A stretch of 39,974 nt of DNA from assembly GCA_022827025.1 (NCBI GenBank), contig JAJDTT010000169.1, positions 1 to 39,974 on the forward strand, read 5' to 3'. Under the pieces are notes generated by a model. The model was not told the DNA's origin and ran no database searches. It worked only from the letters and a program-made list of their open reading frames with translations. Shown here in pieces: positions 17,452 through 26,335 of the stretch. The position numbers and the translations under genes are program-made. The stretch's first letter is position 1. The number at the start of each line of letters is the position of its first letter. The DNA comes from Acidobacteriota bacterium. GTDB taxonomy: Bacteria > Acidobacteriota > UBA6911 > RPQK01 > JAJDTT01.

Positions 17452-19554
17452 CTAATTCAGTCTTCGTGGAATGGTGACCGACCAACTCCGGTTGAAATGT
17501 CTTCTTCCGTTGACCGTGATCTCGATCTCCACCAGGTGGCGGAACGCCGCCTTGTTGCTGGAAGTCAGCTCGTTGGCCTCGATCTTGACTTCCGATTCCG
17601 GCCGGGTGATGGATAGCGTGGCCTCGGCCTTGAGCGCGGCGTTGGCCGGGTTCTTCTCGGACACGGTGAAACTGGAGAGCAGCTTCATGGCTTGCTCGCC
17701 GCCGCCTCGCTTGCCCTTTCGCTCCTTGCCCAGGCGAACCGTGGTGGATTCGGCGACCAGGTCCTGGGTGATGGAGTATTGCAGTGGCCGCTCCTGATCC
17801 AGCGCCACCTTCGGGTCGGCGTTGGGCAGGGTCACGAACTCGGGCTCCGGCAGCTTGGGATTCTGTTCCGGGATCACCGGCAGGACGATGTGGGACGGGT
17901 AGCGGCCGTTGCGGTACACGGTGTTCACGGCCGGCAGGGCCGTGGGCCAGGCGTTCTGGATGTCGGCGTTGGCAATGGCCACCCGGACCCGGTGCCCGGG
18001 GGCGAACACGTAGGTCATCACCTTCACCTCCACCGGCACCTCGTGGACCTCTCCCGGCCGAAGCGGTTCGGGCTCGAAGTGGGACTTCCGGTGCGCGGCG
18101 TTCATACCGCCGTAGCGCACCAGTTTGGACGTTCCGTCCGGCGCCACGTCGATGAGCTTCACGCGGAAATAGGCGACCTCGGCCGTGGAGGAGATGTGCA
18201 GCATGGCGCGCGGCGTGCCCGAGACCTCCAGCGGTTCCTCCAACGGGTCCGTGGTGTAGGTCAGGGAGTAGGCCTCGTCGGCCCGCTGGTCGATGGGGTT
18301 GCCCCAGGGGAGAATCCCGCCCCCCCAGTGGATCCCCGAGGTGACCCCCACGGTCGGCTTGTACTCCAGACGGTCTCCTTCCTCATCCGGTCCCCCGGGA
18401 GGCGTGCGGCCCAGCTTCCCGTCCGGGTGAAAGTACATCCTGGTGGGCTGCTCCCGCGCTATGGGCCATTCCAGTTCCGAGCGCCAGAAGCCGGGCTCCT
18501 CGACGGGCATGACGGGAGAGGGAGGATCGTATTCCCGGACGAAGACCGTCACCGGAGGCTCCTCCAGGACCCCGTTGTCGATCCCCTTGAGCCAATAGTC
18601 GAACCACTTCAACATGATGGGCCGGCCGTCGATCCGGGGTCCGGGCACCGTCTTCTCGTTCTCGGCCCAGATGTGCCTCCAGGGGCCCACCAGGGCTTTC
18701 TTGTGCTTGACTTCCAGCTTGGAAAAGGCTCGCAGCAGGGCCGTCGGATAGACGTCGGCCCAGCCGGCGATGACGAAGACCGGGCACTTGACCCGGCTGT
18801 AGTCCGCCGACAGGGAGCGGTCCTGCCAGTACGGCCCCTCCTGTTGATGAGAGATGTAGCCGATTCCCCAGGGTTGGTTGTGGTCCAGCCGCGTCTGCCA
18901 GATGTCGCTCCACTTCTCGCCGACGATTTCGGGATCGGGGGGCGCGAAGTTGTAGGCCGTCATGAGGGGCGAATAGGTGTCGAACATGTAGGGGCGAAGT
19001 GAGCCGCCGGGATAGGTCCACTCGGTGTAGACGCTGTCGTTGGCCGAGCGCACGATGATGGTCTTGAGGCTGGGCGGATTCTGGACCGCCACCTGCCACT
19101 GCACCACCCCGCCGTAGGAAATCCCGGTCATGCCCACGTTGCCGTTGGACCACGGTTGGCGCGCGATCCACTCCACCATCTCGTAGCCGTCCCGCCTCTC
19201 GTCATCGGAGTAGATGTCCTTGCTCCACCCGCCGGAGTTTCCGGTGCCGCGGACGTCGTACTGCACGATGGCGTAGCCCCGCTCCGCCAGATAAGGCACG
19301 AACATGGGCCTTTCATCCCGATAATCCGCCAGGGGTTCCCGTACGCCGCGGTAGGGGTGGTACATCATGACGGCGGGAAACCGCCCCTCCGCGTCCGGCA
19401 TGGTGATCTTGGTCGCCAGCTCCACCCCATCCCGCATGGCGACGCGGGGGTAGATGATCTTGACCTTCCCCTCGTAGACCGGCTTCGAGAGCCCATGGGA
19501 CTCTGCCGGCAGGGACGCGGGCAGGATCAGGAGCAGGAAAAACAGGATCCACAT
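17452..19554 (-). CDS. CocE/NonD-family hydrolase 2
   Basis: This 700-residue exported hydrolase is paralogous to its two neighbours. The ATG at 19552-19554 has AAGGAG about 8 bases upstream and opens a signal peptide (MWILFFLLLILPASLPAES). Domain order is an alpha/beta-hydrolase with YDVRGTGNSGG near residue 99, nucleophile Ser146 in GISYGG, Asp in IAGWADVYP and His in VGPWRHIW. The jelly-roll (PGHRVRVAIANADIQNAWP) follows. A last ~110-residue beta-rich extension ends VEITVNGRRHFNRSWSVTIP. The closely similar ending of hydrolase 3 indicates a tandem duplication. It likely cleaves esters or amides of small molecules or peptides in the periplasm or outside. Confidence 0.93.
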   Translation of the reverse strand: MWILFFLLLILPASLPAESHGLSKPVYEGKVKIIYPRVAMRDGVELATKITMPDAEGRFPAVMMYHPYRGVREPLADYRDERPMFVPYLAERGYAIVQYDVRGTGNSGGWSKDIYSDDERRDGYEMVEWIARQPWSNGNVGMTGISYGGVVQWQVAVQNPPSLKTIIVRSANDSVYTEWTYPGGSLRPYMFDTYSPLMTAYNFAPPDPEIVGEKWSDIWQTRLDHNQPWGIGYISHQQEGPYWQDRSLSADYSRVKCPVFVIAGWADVYPTALLRAFSKLEVKHKKALVGPWRHIWAENEKTVPGPRIDGRPIMLKWFDYWLKGIDNGVLEEPPVTVFVREYDPPSPVMPVEEPGFWRSELEWPIAREQPTRMYFHPDGKLGRTPPGGPDEEGDRLEYKPTVGVTSGIHWGGGILPWGNPIDQRADEAYSLTYTTDPLEEPLEVSGTPRAMLHISSTAEVAYFRVKLIDVAPDGTSKLVRYGGMNAAHRKSHFEPEPLRPGEVHEVPVEVKVMTYVFAPGHRVRVAIANADIQNAWPTALPAVNTVYRNGRYPSHIVLPVIPEQNPKLPEPEFVTLPNADPKVALDQERPLQYSITQDLVAESTTVRLGKERKGKRGGGEQAMKLLSSFTVSEKNPANAALKAEATLSITRPESEVKIEANELTSSNKAAFRHLVEIEITVNGRRHFNRSWSVTIPRRLN

Positions 19555-19614
19555 GATGGCTCTCCTTCTGTCGTCCGAATCGTTCAGCATCGGTTGTTCC
19601 GGCAGGACCGGGTT

Positions 19615-21699
19615 TCAGTTCAGTTTGCGGGGAACGCTGACCCTCCAACTCTTGTGGAAGTGACGCTTCCCATTCACCGTCACCTCCACCTGGCTCACGA
19701 AATGGAACGAATCCAGATCGCTGGTCAGACTTTCGTTCGCTTCCACGGTCATTCCTGATCCTGCGGGCGGGACTTCGTAAACGTAACGAGCCTTGAGAAC
19801 GGTCTCCGCAGGATTCCGTCTCGAAACCGTGTAGGTGGAATGTGCGAGTCCGGGCGCCGGACCGATCTCGGAGACCCTCTCCAGAGTGGCCGTTACCGTT
19901 TCGTCGACCAGGTCGTGTTTGATCTCGTGCCGGGTGCTGCTGCTGATGTCCGCCATGGTCGCCGCCGGTTTCGGGGAAGGCCTGAATTTTGGTCGGCCCA
20001 TGGAGGGAGCCTGAGCCGGCGTCACCGGCAAGACGACATGAGATGGATGGCCACCGTCCCGGTGGATGGCGTTGACGGCAGGCTTGGCGGTGGGCCAGGC
20101 ATTCTGAAAATCCGCGCTGGCAACGCTGATCCGAATGCGATGGCCTTTCTCGAACAGGTAGGAGACGTACTTCAGATCGATTTCCAGTTTGTAGACCTTT
20201 CCGGGCTCCATCGGTTCCGGATTGGAGTGGGAATTGCGGTGCGTGGCGAGCAACCCGCCGTCCGTCAGCCACTTGGAGGTGCCATCGGGCGCCACGTCCG
20301 TGAGCTTCACGTGGAAGTAGGCCGTGTCGGCCGTAGAGGCGACATGGAGCATGGCCTTCGGATTCCCCGTGACCTCCAGATCCCGCTCCAGCGGCGCCGT
20401 CGTGTAGGTCATGGAAGTGGCGTCGTCGAGCCGCTGATCGACCGGCATGGCCCAGGGCATGATTCCCCCGCCCCAGTAGATGCCCGCGCTGATCCCGACC
20501 GCCGGGTTGTAAGCGTATTCGTCGGGCGCGCTCTCGCCGGCGGGGCTCTTGCGACTCAGCCCTCCGCCAGGTTGCAAGTAATACGGAGTGTCGTGATTCC
20601 GGGCCGGCGGCCACTCGTTTTCATGTCTCCAGAATCCGGCGTCCTCCAAATACATGTGAGCCGCCGGCTTCTTGTAGCGGCGTATGAAGAGGGTCACGGC
20701 GGGCTCCTCCATGACGCCGGTGTCTTCCCCCTTGAGCCAGTGGTCGAACCACTTGAGCATCTCGTGCCTGAAATCGATCCGGGGACCGGGCAGGGCTTCT
20801 TCCGGCCAGTAGTGTCCCCAGGGACCCAACAGGATCTTCTTGGGGACGTCGAGCTTGGAGAAGGCCCGCAGGATGGGGGTGGGATACGGGTCGGCCCAAC
20901 CGCACCAGAACATGACGGGAACCTGGATCCGGCTGTAGTCCGGCTGCAGGGAGCGATCGCGCCAGTAGGGTCCCTGGAGCAGGTTCGAAATGAAGCCGAT
21001 ACCCCAGGGAACGTTCTTCTCCAGCCGCTCCTCCCAGAGTTCGGACCAGCGCGGTCCGACGATATCCGCGTCCGGCGGCGACATGTTGAAGGCGGTCATC
21101 ATGGGGGCGAAGCTGTCGAACATGTAAGGACGGATGCTGCCGCCGGGATTCGTCCAGTCCAGGTAGACGTCGTCGTTGGAAGACCCGATCACGAGGGTCT
21201 TCAGCGCGGGAGGATTCTGCACCCCCACCTGCCATTGCACGACGCCGCCATAAGACATGCCCCACATTCCCACGTTGCCGCTACACCAGGGTTGGGCCGC
21301 GATCCATTCCACCATGTCGCAGGCGTCCCGGCGCTCCTCGTCGGAATAGACGTCCTGGGTCGTCCCGCCCGAATTTCCGGTGCCGCGAACGTCGAAGTAG
21401 ATGACGGCGTAACCACGCCGGGCGAAGTAGGGAGGCCCGTCCCATCTGTGGTTGTACGTCGCGTCCGAGCTCGTCTCCTTGACGTTCCTCAGCCAGCGAT
21501 AGGGGTTGTACGACATGATGGCCGGGAACCGTCCCTCCGCGTCGGGACGAACGACGACGGCCGCCAACTCCACCCCGTCCCGCATCCGGACCCGGACCCG
21601 GCGGTCCAATCGCACGTTGTATGGAGGGGGGACTTTCCTGTCCCCCCGACTCACAGGATTCAGCGGTGGCAACAGTGTTTCAGCCCCGGCCCGATCCAC
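19615..21699 (-). CDS. CocE/NonD-family hydrolase 3, N-terminus altered by repeat
   Basis: This is a 694-residue CocE/NonD hydrolase with the same layout as hydrolase 2: YFDVRGTGNSGG, nucleophile Ser149 in GMSYGG, Asp in CGWADPYP, His in LGPWGHYW, jelly-roll (KGHRIRISVASADFQNAWP), and a C-terminal extension ending VTVNGKRHFHKSW. Unlike its paralogues it has no signal peptide. The only extended start is a GTG at 21697-21699. Its first ~27 codons come from a duplicated segment plus a hairpin repeat (RGDRKVPPPY corresponds to the hairpin at 21626-21647). Conserved sequence begins at NVRLDRRVRVRMRDG. The original start and signal peptide were probably lost, so the product may be cytoplasmic or the gene unexpressed. 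Confidence 0.85.
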   Translation of the reverse strand: MDRAGAETLLPPLNPVSRGDRKVPPPYNVRLDRRVRVRMRDGVELAAVVVRPDAEGRFPAIMSYNPYRWLRNVKETSSDATYNHRWDGPPYFARRGYAVIYFDVRGTGNSGGTTQDVYSDEERRDACDMVEWIAAQPWCSGNVGMWGMSYGGVVQWQVGVQNPPALKTLVIGSSNDDVYLDWTNPGGSIRPYMFDSFAPMMTAFNMSPPDADIVGPRWSELWEERLEKNVPWGIGFISNLLQGPYWRDRSLQPDYSRIQVPVMFWCGWADPYPTPILRAFSKLDVPKKILLGPWGHYWPEEALPGPRIDFRHEMLKWFDHWLKGEDTGVMEEPAVTLFIRRYKKPAAHMYLEDAGFWRHENEWPPARNHDTPYYLQPGGGLSRKSPAGESAPDEYAYNPAVGISAGIYWGGGIMPWAMPVDQRLDDATSMTYTTAPLERDLEVTGNPKAMLHVASTADTAYFHVKLTDVAPDGTSKWLTDGGLLATHRNSHSNPEPMEPGKVYKLEIDLKYVSYLFEKGHRIRISVASADFQNAWPTAKPAVNAIHRDGGHPSHVVLPVTPAQAPSMGRPKFRPSPKPAATMADISSSTRHEIKHDLVDETVTATLERVSEIGPAPGLAHSTYTVSRRNPAETVLKARYVYEVPPAGSGMTVEANESLTSDLDSFHFVSQVEVTVNGKRHFHKSWRVSVPRKLN
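21626..21647. repeat. Hairpin repeat, TTTCCT loop (a)
   Basis: A perfect 8-bp stem, GGGGGGAC/GTCCCCCC, surrounds the loop TTTCCT. It is read in frame as part of the N-terminus of CocE hydrolase 3. The same hairpin recurs at 21777-21798 and, with a shorter stem, at 21876-21893. Confidence 0.8.
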
Positions 21700-21708
21700 T
21701 TGACGATA

Positions 21709-21771
21709 TCACACTTCCACCAGGACCCGCATTCCCCGGGTGCTGGTCCGTCCGCCAGGCTCGATTTCCGG
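21709..21771 (-). pseudogene. Remnant of a SUMF1-fold gene C-terminus
   Basis: Read on the minus strand this encodes PEIEPGGRTSTRGMRVLVEV and a stop, almost identical to the C-terminus of the intact SUMF1-fold gene at 21957-22991 (which ends RGMRVLVEE). Similarity begins abruptly next to a hairpin repeat (21777-21798). It extends past the stop into non-coding DNA, giving a direct repeat of about 150 bp (21622-21771 versus 21872-22019). It is a leftover of a duplication or recombination, not a gene. Confidence 0.82.
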
Positions 21772-21776
21772 ATGGA

Positions 21777-21798
21777 GGGGGGACTTTCCTGTCCCCCC
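21777..21798. repeat. Hairpin repeat, TTTCCT loop (b)
   Basis: GGGGGGAC and GTCCCCCC pair around the loop TTTCCT, identical to the hairpin at 21626-21647. It marks the boundary where similarity to the SUMF1-fold gene stops. Confidence 0.8.
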
Positions 21799-21842
21799 TT
21801 CTTCTTTCGCGCGTACCATTCTTGACGTTACCTGATCAGCAA

Positions 21843-21868
21843 GAGTGGGGGTAGGAAAACCCCCACTC
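21843..21868. repeat. Hairpin repeat, AGGAAA loop (c)
   Basis: A perfect 10-bp stem, GAGTGGGGGT/ACCCCCACTC, surrounds the loop AGGAAA, which is the reverse complement of the TTTCCT loop of its neighbours. The stem sequence is quite different from theirs but fully paired. Confidence 0.78.
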
Positions 21869-21875
21869 CTTTGGA

Positions 21876-21893
21876 GGGGACTTTCCTGTCCCC
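21876..21893. repeat. Hairpin repeat, TTTCCT loop (d)
   Basis: GGGGAC and GTCCCC pair around TTTCCT, just downstream of the SUMF1-fold gene's stop (read on the minus strand). It may also act as a transcription barrier. Confidence 0.75.
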
Positions 21894-21956
21894 CCGAATT
21901 CCAGGATTCAACGGTGGCATCAGTGTCTTCGCCCCGGCCCGATCCACTTGACGAGA

Positions 21957-22991
21957 TCACTCTTCCACCAGGACCCGCATTCCCCGGGTACTGGTCCGCC
22001 CGCCGGGCTCGATTTCCGGGCGAAACGACGGCCGGTAGGCGTCGGGGCTGTTGAGCCAACTCCCTCCCCGCATGCTCCGGAATCCCTCGGCTTCGCTTCC
22101 CCGCGGATCGGTTCGATCCGGGTCTTCACCCGCCCAGTCCAGGGTGTATTCCCAGACGTTGCCGATGGCGTCGAACAGGCCTCTCGGGTTCGGATAGAAC
22201 CTACCCACGGGCGCCGTACCCTCATATCCGTCGTCCCTCCCCTCCGGGATGAGACTGCGCATTTCGGTCCCCGTCAGGAACAGGTCGGCGTCGGAATCGT
22301 CTGCCATGGCGTCATCCGCCACGTTGGCCCAGTAGCCGCTGGGAAGCCGGGGATCCCGCACGTAATCGGCCGGCCTCTTGCCCCAGTAGTAGCGGGTGAC
22401 GGTGAGGGCCCGCTGGCCGTATTCCAACTCGCCCTCGGTGGGAAGCCGTACCGTTCGTCCCGACTTGCCGCTCAGCCAGCGGCAGAACTCCATGGCGTCG
22501 AACCAACTGATGCAGGTGACCGGGTGGTCCGAACCTTGGGGAAAACCGGGATTTTGCCAGGAGGCTTCGGACTTGGGACCCCAGCTCCCGCCCCCCATGG
22601 TGTAGCAGCCTTTTCCCAGTTCCCGCCAGGAACGGCGTCCCGTCTCGGCATCCGTCCGGTAGCCGCTGTTCTCCACGAAGCGCCGGAACTGCCCGACGGT
22701 CACCTCGTATTTGCCAAGCTGGAAGGCTTTGGTGATGGTCACCTGGCGGGCGCGCAGGTCATGGCGAGCGAACAGGCCGATCAAGGCCCGCGACCAGTCG
22801 GTTTCCCCCATCATGAACTCGCCGGGCGGGATCCTAATCAGTTCCAGTTGAACTCCAGATCCGAGATCCAGCGTGACCTCCTCATGCCCGGCAGCCGAAC
22901 CCGCCGGCACCGGGTCGAGTCCGCTGCCCGTAAACAGGACGCCGAAAGTGACCAGCGCCAAAGCGAGTCGGCCGGTTGCCTGGTTGGACAT
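21957..22991 (-). CDS. SUMF1/FGE-fold protein without the catalytic cysteines
   Basis: This is a 344-residue exported protein. The ATG at 22989-22991 has AAGGGA just upstream, and the signal peptide is in MSNQATGRLALALVTFGVLF. The body is a SUMF1 (formylglycine-generating enzyme) fold: IPPGEFMMGE near residue 59, then KYEVTVGQFRRFVENSGYRT, PVTCISWFDAMEFCRWLSG, VRLPTEGELEYGQRA, GNVWEYTLDW and RGGSWLN. In true FGEs the region after RGGSW carries the paired active-site cysteines. Here it reads NSPDAYRPSFRP with none, so formylglycine formation is unlikely. No sulfatase is in the window. It may be a binding or structural member of the family. It sits between the TonB receptor and the CocE genes. 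Confidence 0.88.
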   Translation of the reverse strand: MSNQATGRLALALVTFGVLFTGSGLDPVPAGSAAGHEEVTLDLGSGVQLELIRIPPGEFMMGETDWSRALIGLFARHDLRARQVTITKAFQLGKYEVTVGQFRRFVENSGYRTDAETGRRSWRELGKGCYTMGGGSWGPKSEASWQNPGFPQGSDHPVTCISWFDAMEFCRWLSGKSGRTVRLPTEGELEYGQRALTVTRYYWGKRPADYVRDPRLPSGYWANVADDAMADDSDADLFLTGTEMRSLIPEGRDDGYEGTAPVGRFYPNPRGLFDAIGNVWEYTLDWAGEDPDRTDPRGSEAEGFRSMRGGSWLNSPDAYRPSFRPEIEPGGRTSTRGMRVLVEE

Positions 22992-23088
22992 CTTTCCCTT
23001 CAGGTTCGTGGCTCCAAGACGCAAGGGGAGTCTGGCAGACGCGACGCGGTTGCTGCCGCCTCCCCCCGGTGTTCCGTTCGGTTCCCGG

Positions 23089-26000
23089 CTAGAACGTGTA
23101 TTTCAGCGAGAACTGGATCTCTCTGGCCTCGAACGCACCGCCGATCACACCAAACGCAGGCGTGCCGAAGGTATTGGCCGGCTGCAGGAAGTTAGCGCGG
23201 TTGAGGATGTTGAAGACCTCCCCTCGAAACTCGAGCACATGATCTTCCGTGATGGGGAACCGGCGATGCAGCGCGAAGTCGACGTTGGCGAACCCGGGAC
23301 CGCGGGTCACGTTGCGGCCCAGATTCCCATAGGTGAACGGCTGCGGATTCTGAAAGGCCCTGATGTTGAAGAACTGCTGTACGGTCTTGGGCCCGGCGTT
23401 GGGGTCCTGACCCGACACCCAATCCGGAACGTCCGTCCCGAGTCCGGTGTTGCTGTTGTCGTAGGGCAGTCCGATATGAAACGGCTGGCCGCCCTCCAGC
23501 GTCACGATCCCTTGAATCCGCCAGTTCCTGAGCAGCATCCCGCCGAATCCCGCCATTCCCTTGCCGAAGGGGAGCTGATAGACCCAGTTCGCCGCGAAGC
23601 GATGAGGAACGTCGTATTGACATGGACCCCAGTCCTCTTCGAAGTTGCGCGGGTCCCGCGTCCCCCGGGGAGAGCCGTCCCCGTTGACCTGGACGCTCCC
23701 GGTGTCCATGCACCTGGACCAGACATAGGAGGCGAGGAAGCCCAGCCCTCCGGCGAATCGCTGCTCCGCCCTCAACTCCAGCCCGTTGTAGCTCGACCAG
23801 CCCTGGTTGTCGGTGCGGGTGTCGTTCACGATGGACGGGATGATCCGGCGCGAGGCGACGGACCCCGGTCCCGGTCTCAGCGGGGAGTTGGCATTGAAGA
23901 CGGTGAGGAGGTTGCTTCCCCGGTTGCCGATGTAGGAGGCGGAAATGGCCATGTTCCCGATCTGCCGCTGCAGAGTCAGGTTCCAGACCTGGTTGTAGGG
24001 GTCCGTCCACCCGGGGTCGTTGGAGTAGAAATTCAGGCTGGGAAGTCCGACCCCGGGAAATGGAGCGCTGAAGGACAACTGGGGTGTCCTCGTGTCGGAG
24101 ATGAAGGTCTCCGGGCTGACGTACGGAGGCGACATGGCGGCGAAGAAGGAGAAGACCATGTTCGGAGACATGTAGAACAACCCGTAGCCGCCGCGCAGAA
24201 CGGTCTGGTCGTTGATCCGGTAGGCAAACCCGAGCCGGGGCGCGAAGTTGTTCTTGTCCGCCTTGTAGACTCCGCGGGGGATGTCCTCTCCGGCGTGCGC
24301 CAGAACCAGTTCGGGCGCGCGCGAATAGTCCGGCTGGGCGTAGCGTCCGTGTTTCTCATAGGGAGGCTGGAACAGCTCGTACCGCACCCCCAGGTTCAAA
24401 GTCAGATCGGGAGACACCTTCCAGTCGTCGTTGATGTAGATGCCGAAGTCCTTCTTGCGAAAGTTGCGGAATCCGTCATTGACCGTGCAGCACCGCGAGG
24501 TCCGGTTGGGGACTCCCAGGATGTAGTCCGCCACCGGGTTCCCCGTCCCCGGCTGCGTGCCGGTTTCGGTCAACTGCGAAGTGAAGATTCCATTGAAAGT
24601 GAACAAGCCGTGGGCGAACAGGGCATGGCCGCCGTTCATCTGGTACCAGTCGACGGAGGCGCCCGTGGAAATGTTGTGGTTGCCGGTGATGTAGGAGAAG
24701 TTCTCCCGCACCGCGAACTGGTTGTCGGAGCGATTGTTGGGTGCGTTGGCAATGGCCCCGGTGCCGCCCAGGCCGGCGATGTTGATGTTGGGGTTGCCCA
24801 GAAAACGGGGACTCAACCCGTGGATCCCCAACTCCTCGTTGACCGCCACTTCCTGCTCCGAGTCCTCCAGCACCTGGGTGTGCCGGTTGAAGCCGACCCG
24901 GAGGTCGTTGACCGCATTGGCGCCGAAAGTGTGGGTATGGCCCAGCACGGCATTCTGAGCCGGGGATTTCCAGACGGTGGTGAAATTGGGGAGCGAAGCG
25001 AAGACGAAGGGCCAGAGGCGATCGTACCGGACCAGCGTGTAGCGGCCGAATATGGTGTCTTCTTCTCCGATCCTCTGATCGATTCGGATGTTCAACTGGT
25101 CGCTCAGGACCTCCTGGTTGGACGAGTCCACCAGGTTGCTGACCACGCCGGGACGATTCGCCGTGGGAAACAAACGCGTGAAGGCCTTCACCGAGACCGG
25201 ATGCCACATGCTCTCGGGGACCATCTTGTTGGCAAAAGGCGCGCGCAGACCGGTGTCGGGATTGACGTCGAAGGGATTGAAGATGGGATTTCCTTCACTG
25301 AAATCTCCCCGCCGTTGCAGATCGGTGGGCACGCTGACGGCGCGGGTCACTTCCGTTTCCGAGCGGATCGCCTCATAGGTGACGAAGAAGAAGGTCTGGT
25401 CTTCCACGATCGGTCCGCCGATGGCGACCCCGACGTTCTGTTGCGAGAAGGGCTCCTTCTCCGCGGCGAAGAAGGTGCGCGCGTCGAAGGCGTCGTTCCG
25501 GAAGAACCCCCAGGCGGAGCCATGGTAGTCGTTCACGCCGGCGCGGGAGGCGATGTTGACCACGCCTCCGGAAGCCCGGCCGAACGCGGCCGAGTAGTTC
25601 CCGGCCTGGAATTTGAACTCCTGGATGGCGTCAACGGTCATGCGGAATCCGACGCGGGTGTCGACCGCGTCCTTCATGTCGATCCCGTCCAGCAGGAAGA
25701 CCGTGCCTTCAGCCGGCGCTCCATGAACCGAGAAGTTGCCGCCGAAGATGCTGCTGTGAAAGCTGATACCCCCTCCGGGAAGCTTGTGAGTCGAGACGGC
25801 GCCCGGCTGCAGTTCCACCAACTGGATGAAATTGCGTCCGTTCAAGGGCAGGTTGACGATGGTCTCGTGGTCGACCACGTCTCCGATCTCCCCCGACTCG
25901 GTCTGCAGGGCCGGCGGTGTTCCCAGCACCTCCACGACCTCCTGGATCTCGCTCGGCGAGAGCGTGATGTCCACGGCCACGGTCTCATTGACCCGGACCA

Positions 26001-26283
26001 CGATGTCCCGCCGGAGCACCGGTTGAAATCCCGCCAGCTCCGCCCGAATGGAGTAGTCGCCCGGCTGCAGGAACACGAACTTGTAGGCCCCCGTGTCGCC
26101 GGTGACGGCGCCCCAGGTCTGGGCCGTTCCCACGTTGGTCAACAGGACGTCGACGCCCGGGATGATTCCGCCCGTCTCGTCCGTGACCCGGCCGCTGATC
26201 CCGCCCGTGGTGATCTGGGCCGACAGGGGCGCGGCCAGCATGGCGACGCTCAGCAAAAGGATTGAAATTTGAAATTTTCGCAT
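23089..26283 (-). CDS. Oar-like TonB-dependent receptor with carboxypeptidase-regulatory domain
   Basis: This 1064-residue outer-membrane receptor has a signal peptide at residues 1-22 (MRKFQISILLLSVAMLAAPL). A carboxypeptidase-regulatory-like domain at about 25-110 contains GGISGRVTDETGGIIPGVDV. A plug with VNLPLNGRNFIQLVELQPGA follows near 145, and a long beta-barrel ends FSLKYTF with the terminal aromatic residue typical of outer-membrane proteins. Such long Oar-type receptors are abundant in Acidobacteriota, where substrates are mostly unknown (oligosaccharides or peptides are suspected). It is 52 bases downstream of the serine hydrolase gene and 97 bases upstream of the SUMF1-fold gene. 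Its place at the head of the hydrolase cluster suggests uptake of the substrate or product of those enzymes. Confidence 0.95.
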   Translation of the reverse strand: MRKFQISILLLSVAMLAAPLSAQITTGGISGRVTDETGGIIPGVDVLLTNVGTAQTWGAVTGDTGAYKFVFLQPGDYSIRAELAGFQPVLRRDIVVRVNETVAVDITLSPSEIQEVVEVLGTPPALQTESGEIGDVVDHETIVNLPLNGRNFIQLVELQPGAVSTHKLPGGGISFHSSIFGGNFSVHGAPAEGTVFLLDGIDMKDAVDTRVGFRMTVDAIQEFKFQAGNYSAAFGRASGGVVNIASRAGVNDYHGSAWGFFRNDAFDARTFFAAEKEPFSQQNVGVAIGGPIVEDQTFFFVTYEAIRSETEVTRAVSVPTDLQRRGDFSEGNPIFNPFDVNPDTGLRAPFANKMVPESMWHPVSVKAFTRLFPTANRPGVVSNLVDSSNQEVLSDQLNIRIDQRIGEEDTIFGRYTLVRYDRLWPFVFASLPNFTTVWKSPAQNAVLGHTHTFGANAVNDLRVGFNRHTQVLEDSEQEVAVNEELGIHGLSPRFLGNPNINIAGLGGTGAIANAPNNRSDNQFAVRENFSYITGNHNISTGASVDWYQMNGGHALFAHGLFTFNGIFTSQLTETGTQPGTGNPVADYILGVPNRTSRCCTVNDGFRNFRKKDFGIYINDDWKVSPDLTLNLGVRYELFQPPYEKHGRYAQPDYSRAPELVLAHAGEDIPRGVYKADKNNFAPRLGFAYRINDQTVLRGGYGLFYMSPNMVFSFFAAMSPPYVSPETFISDTRTPQLSFSAPFPGVGLPSLNFYSNDPGWTDPYNQVWNLTLQRQIGNMAISASYIGNRGSNLLTVFNANSPLRPGPGSVASRRIIPSIVNDTRTDNQGWSSYNGLELRAEQRFAGGLGFLASYVWSRCMDTGSVQVNGDGSPRGTRDPRNFEEDWGPCQYDVPHRFAANWVYQLPFGKGMAGFGGMLLRNWRIQGIVTLEGGQPFHIGLPYDNSNTGLGTDVPDWVSGQDPNAGPKTVQQFFNIRAFQNPQPFTYGNLGRNVTRGPGFANVDFALHRRFPITEDHVLEFRGEVFNILNRANFLQPANTFGTPAFGVIGGAFEAREIQFSLKYTF

Positions 26284-26335
26284 CGGTTACGCTCCTTCGG
26301 TCAATAAAGTTCCTGCTGTTCGCAGTTCGAATGCC

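Noticed and set aside
14218-17616. An open frame of 1132 codons on the plus strand opposite the DAO oxidase and CocE hydrolase 1
   Set aside because: It spans two well-supported minus-strand genes and their spacer, and has no recognisable domain.
21957-22991. Functional formylglycine-generating enzyme
   Set aside because: The active-site cysteines are missing and no sulfatase is encoded nearby.
22873-26265. An open frame of 1130 codons on the plus strand opposite the TonB receptor
   Set aside because: It is the antisense shadow of a high-GC gene; the minus-strand protein has a signal peptide, carboxypeptidase-regulatory domain, plug and barrel, while the plus-strand product is an R/V/G/D-rich string without domains.
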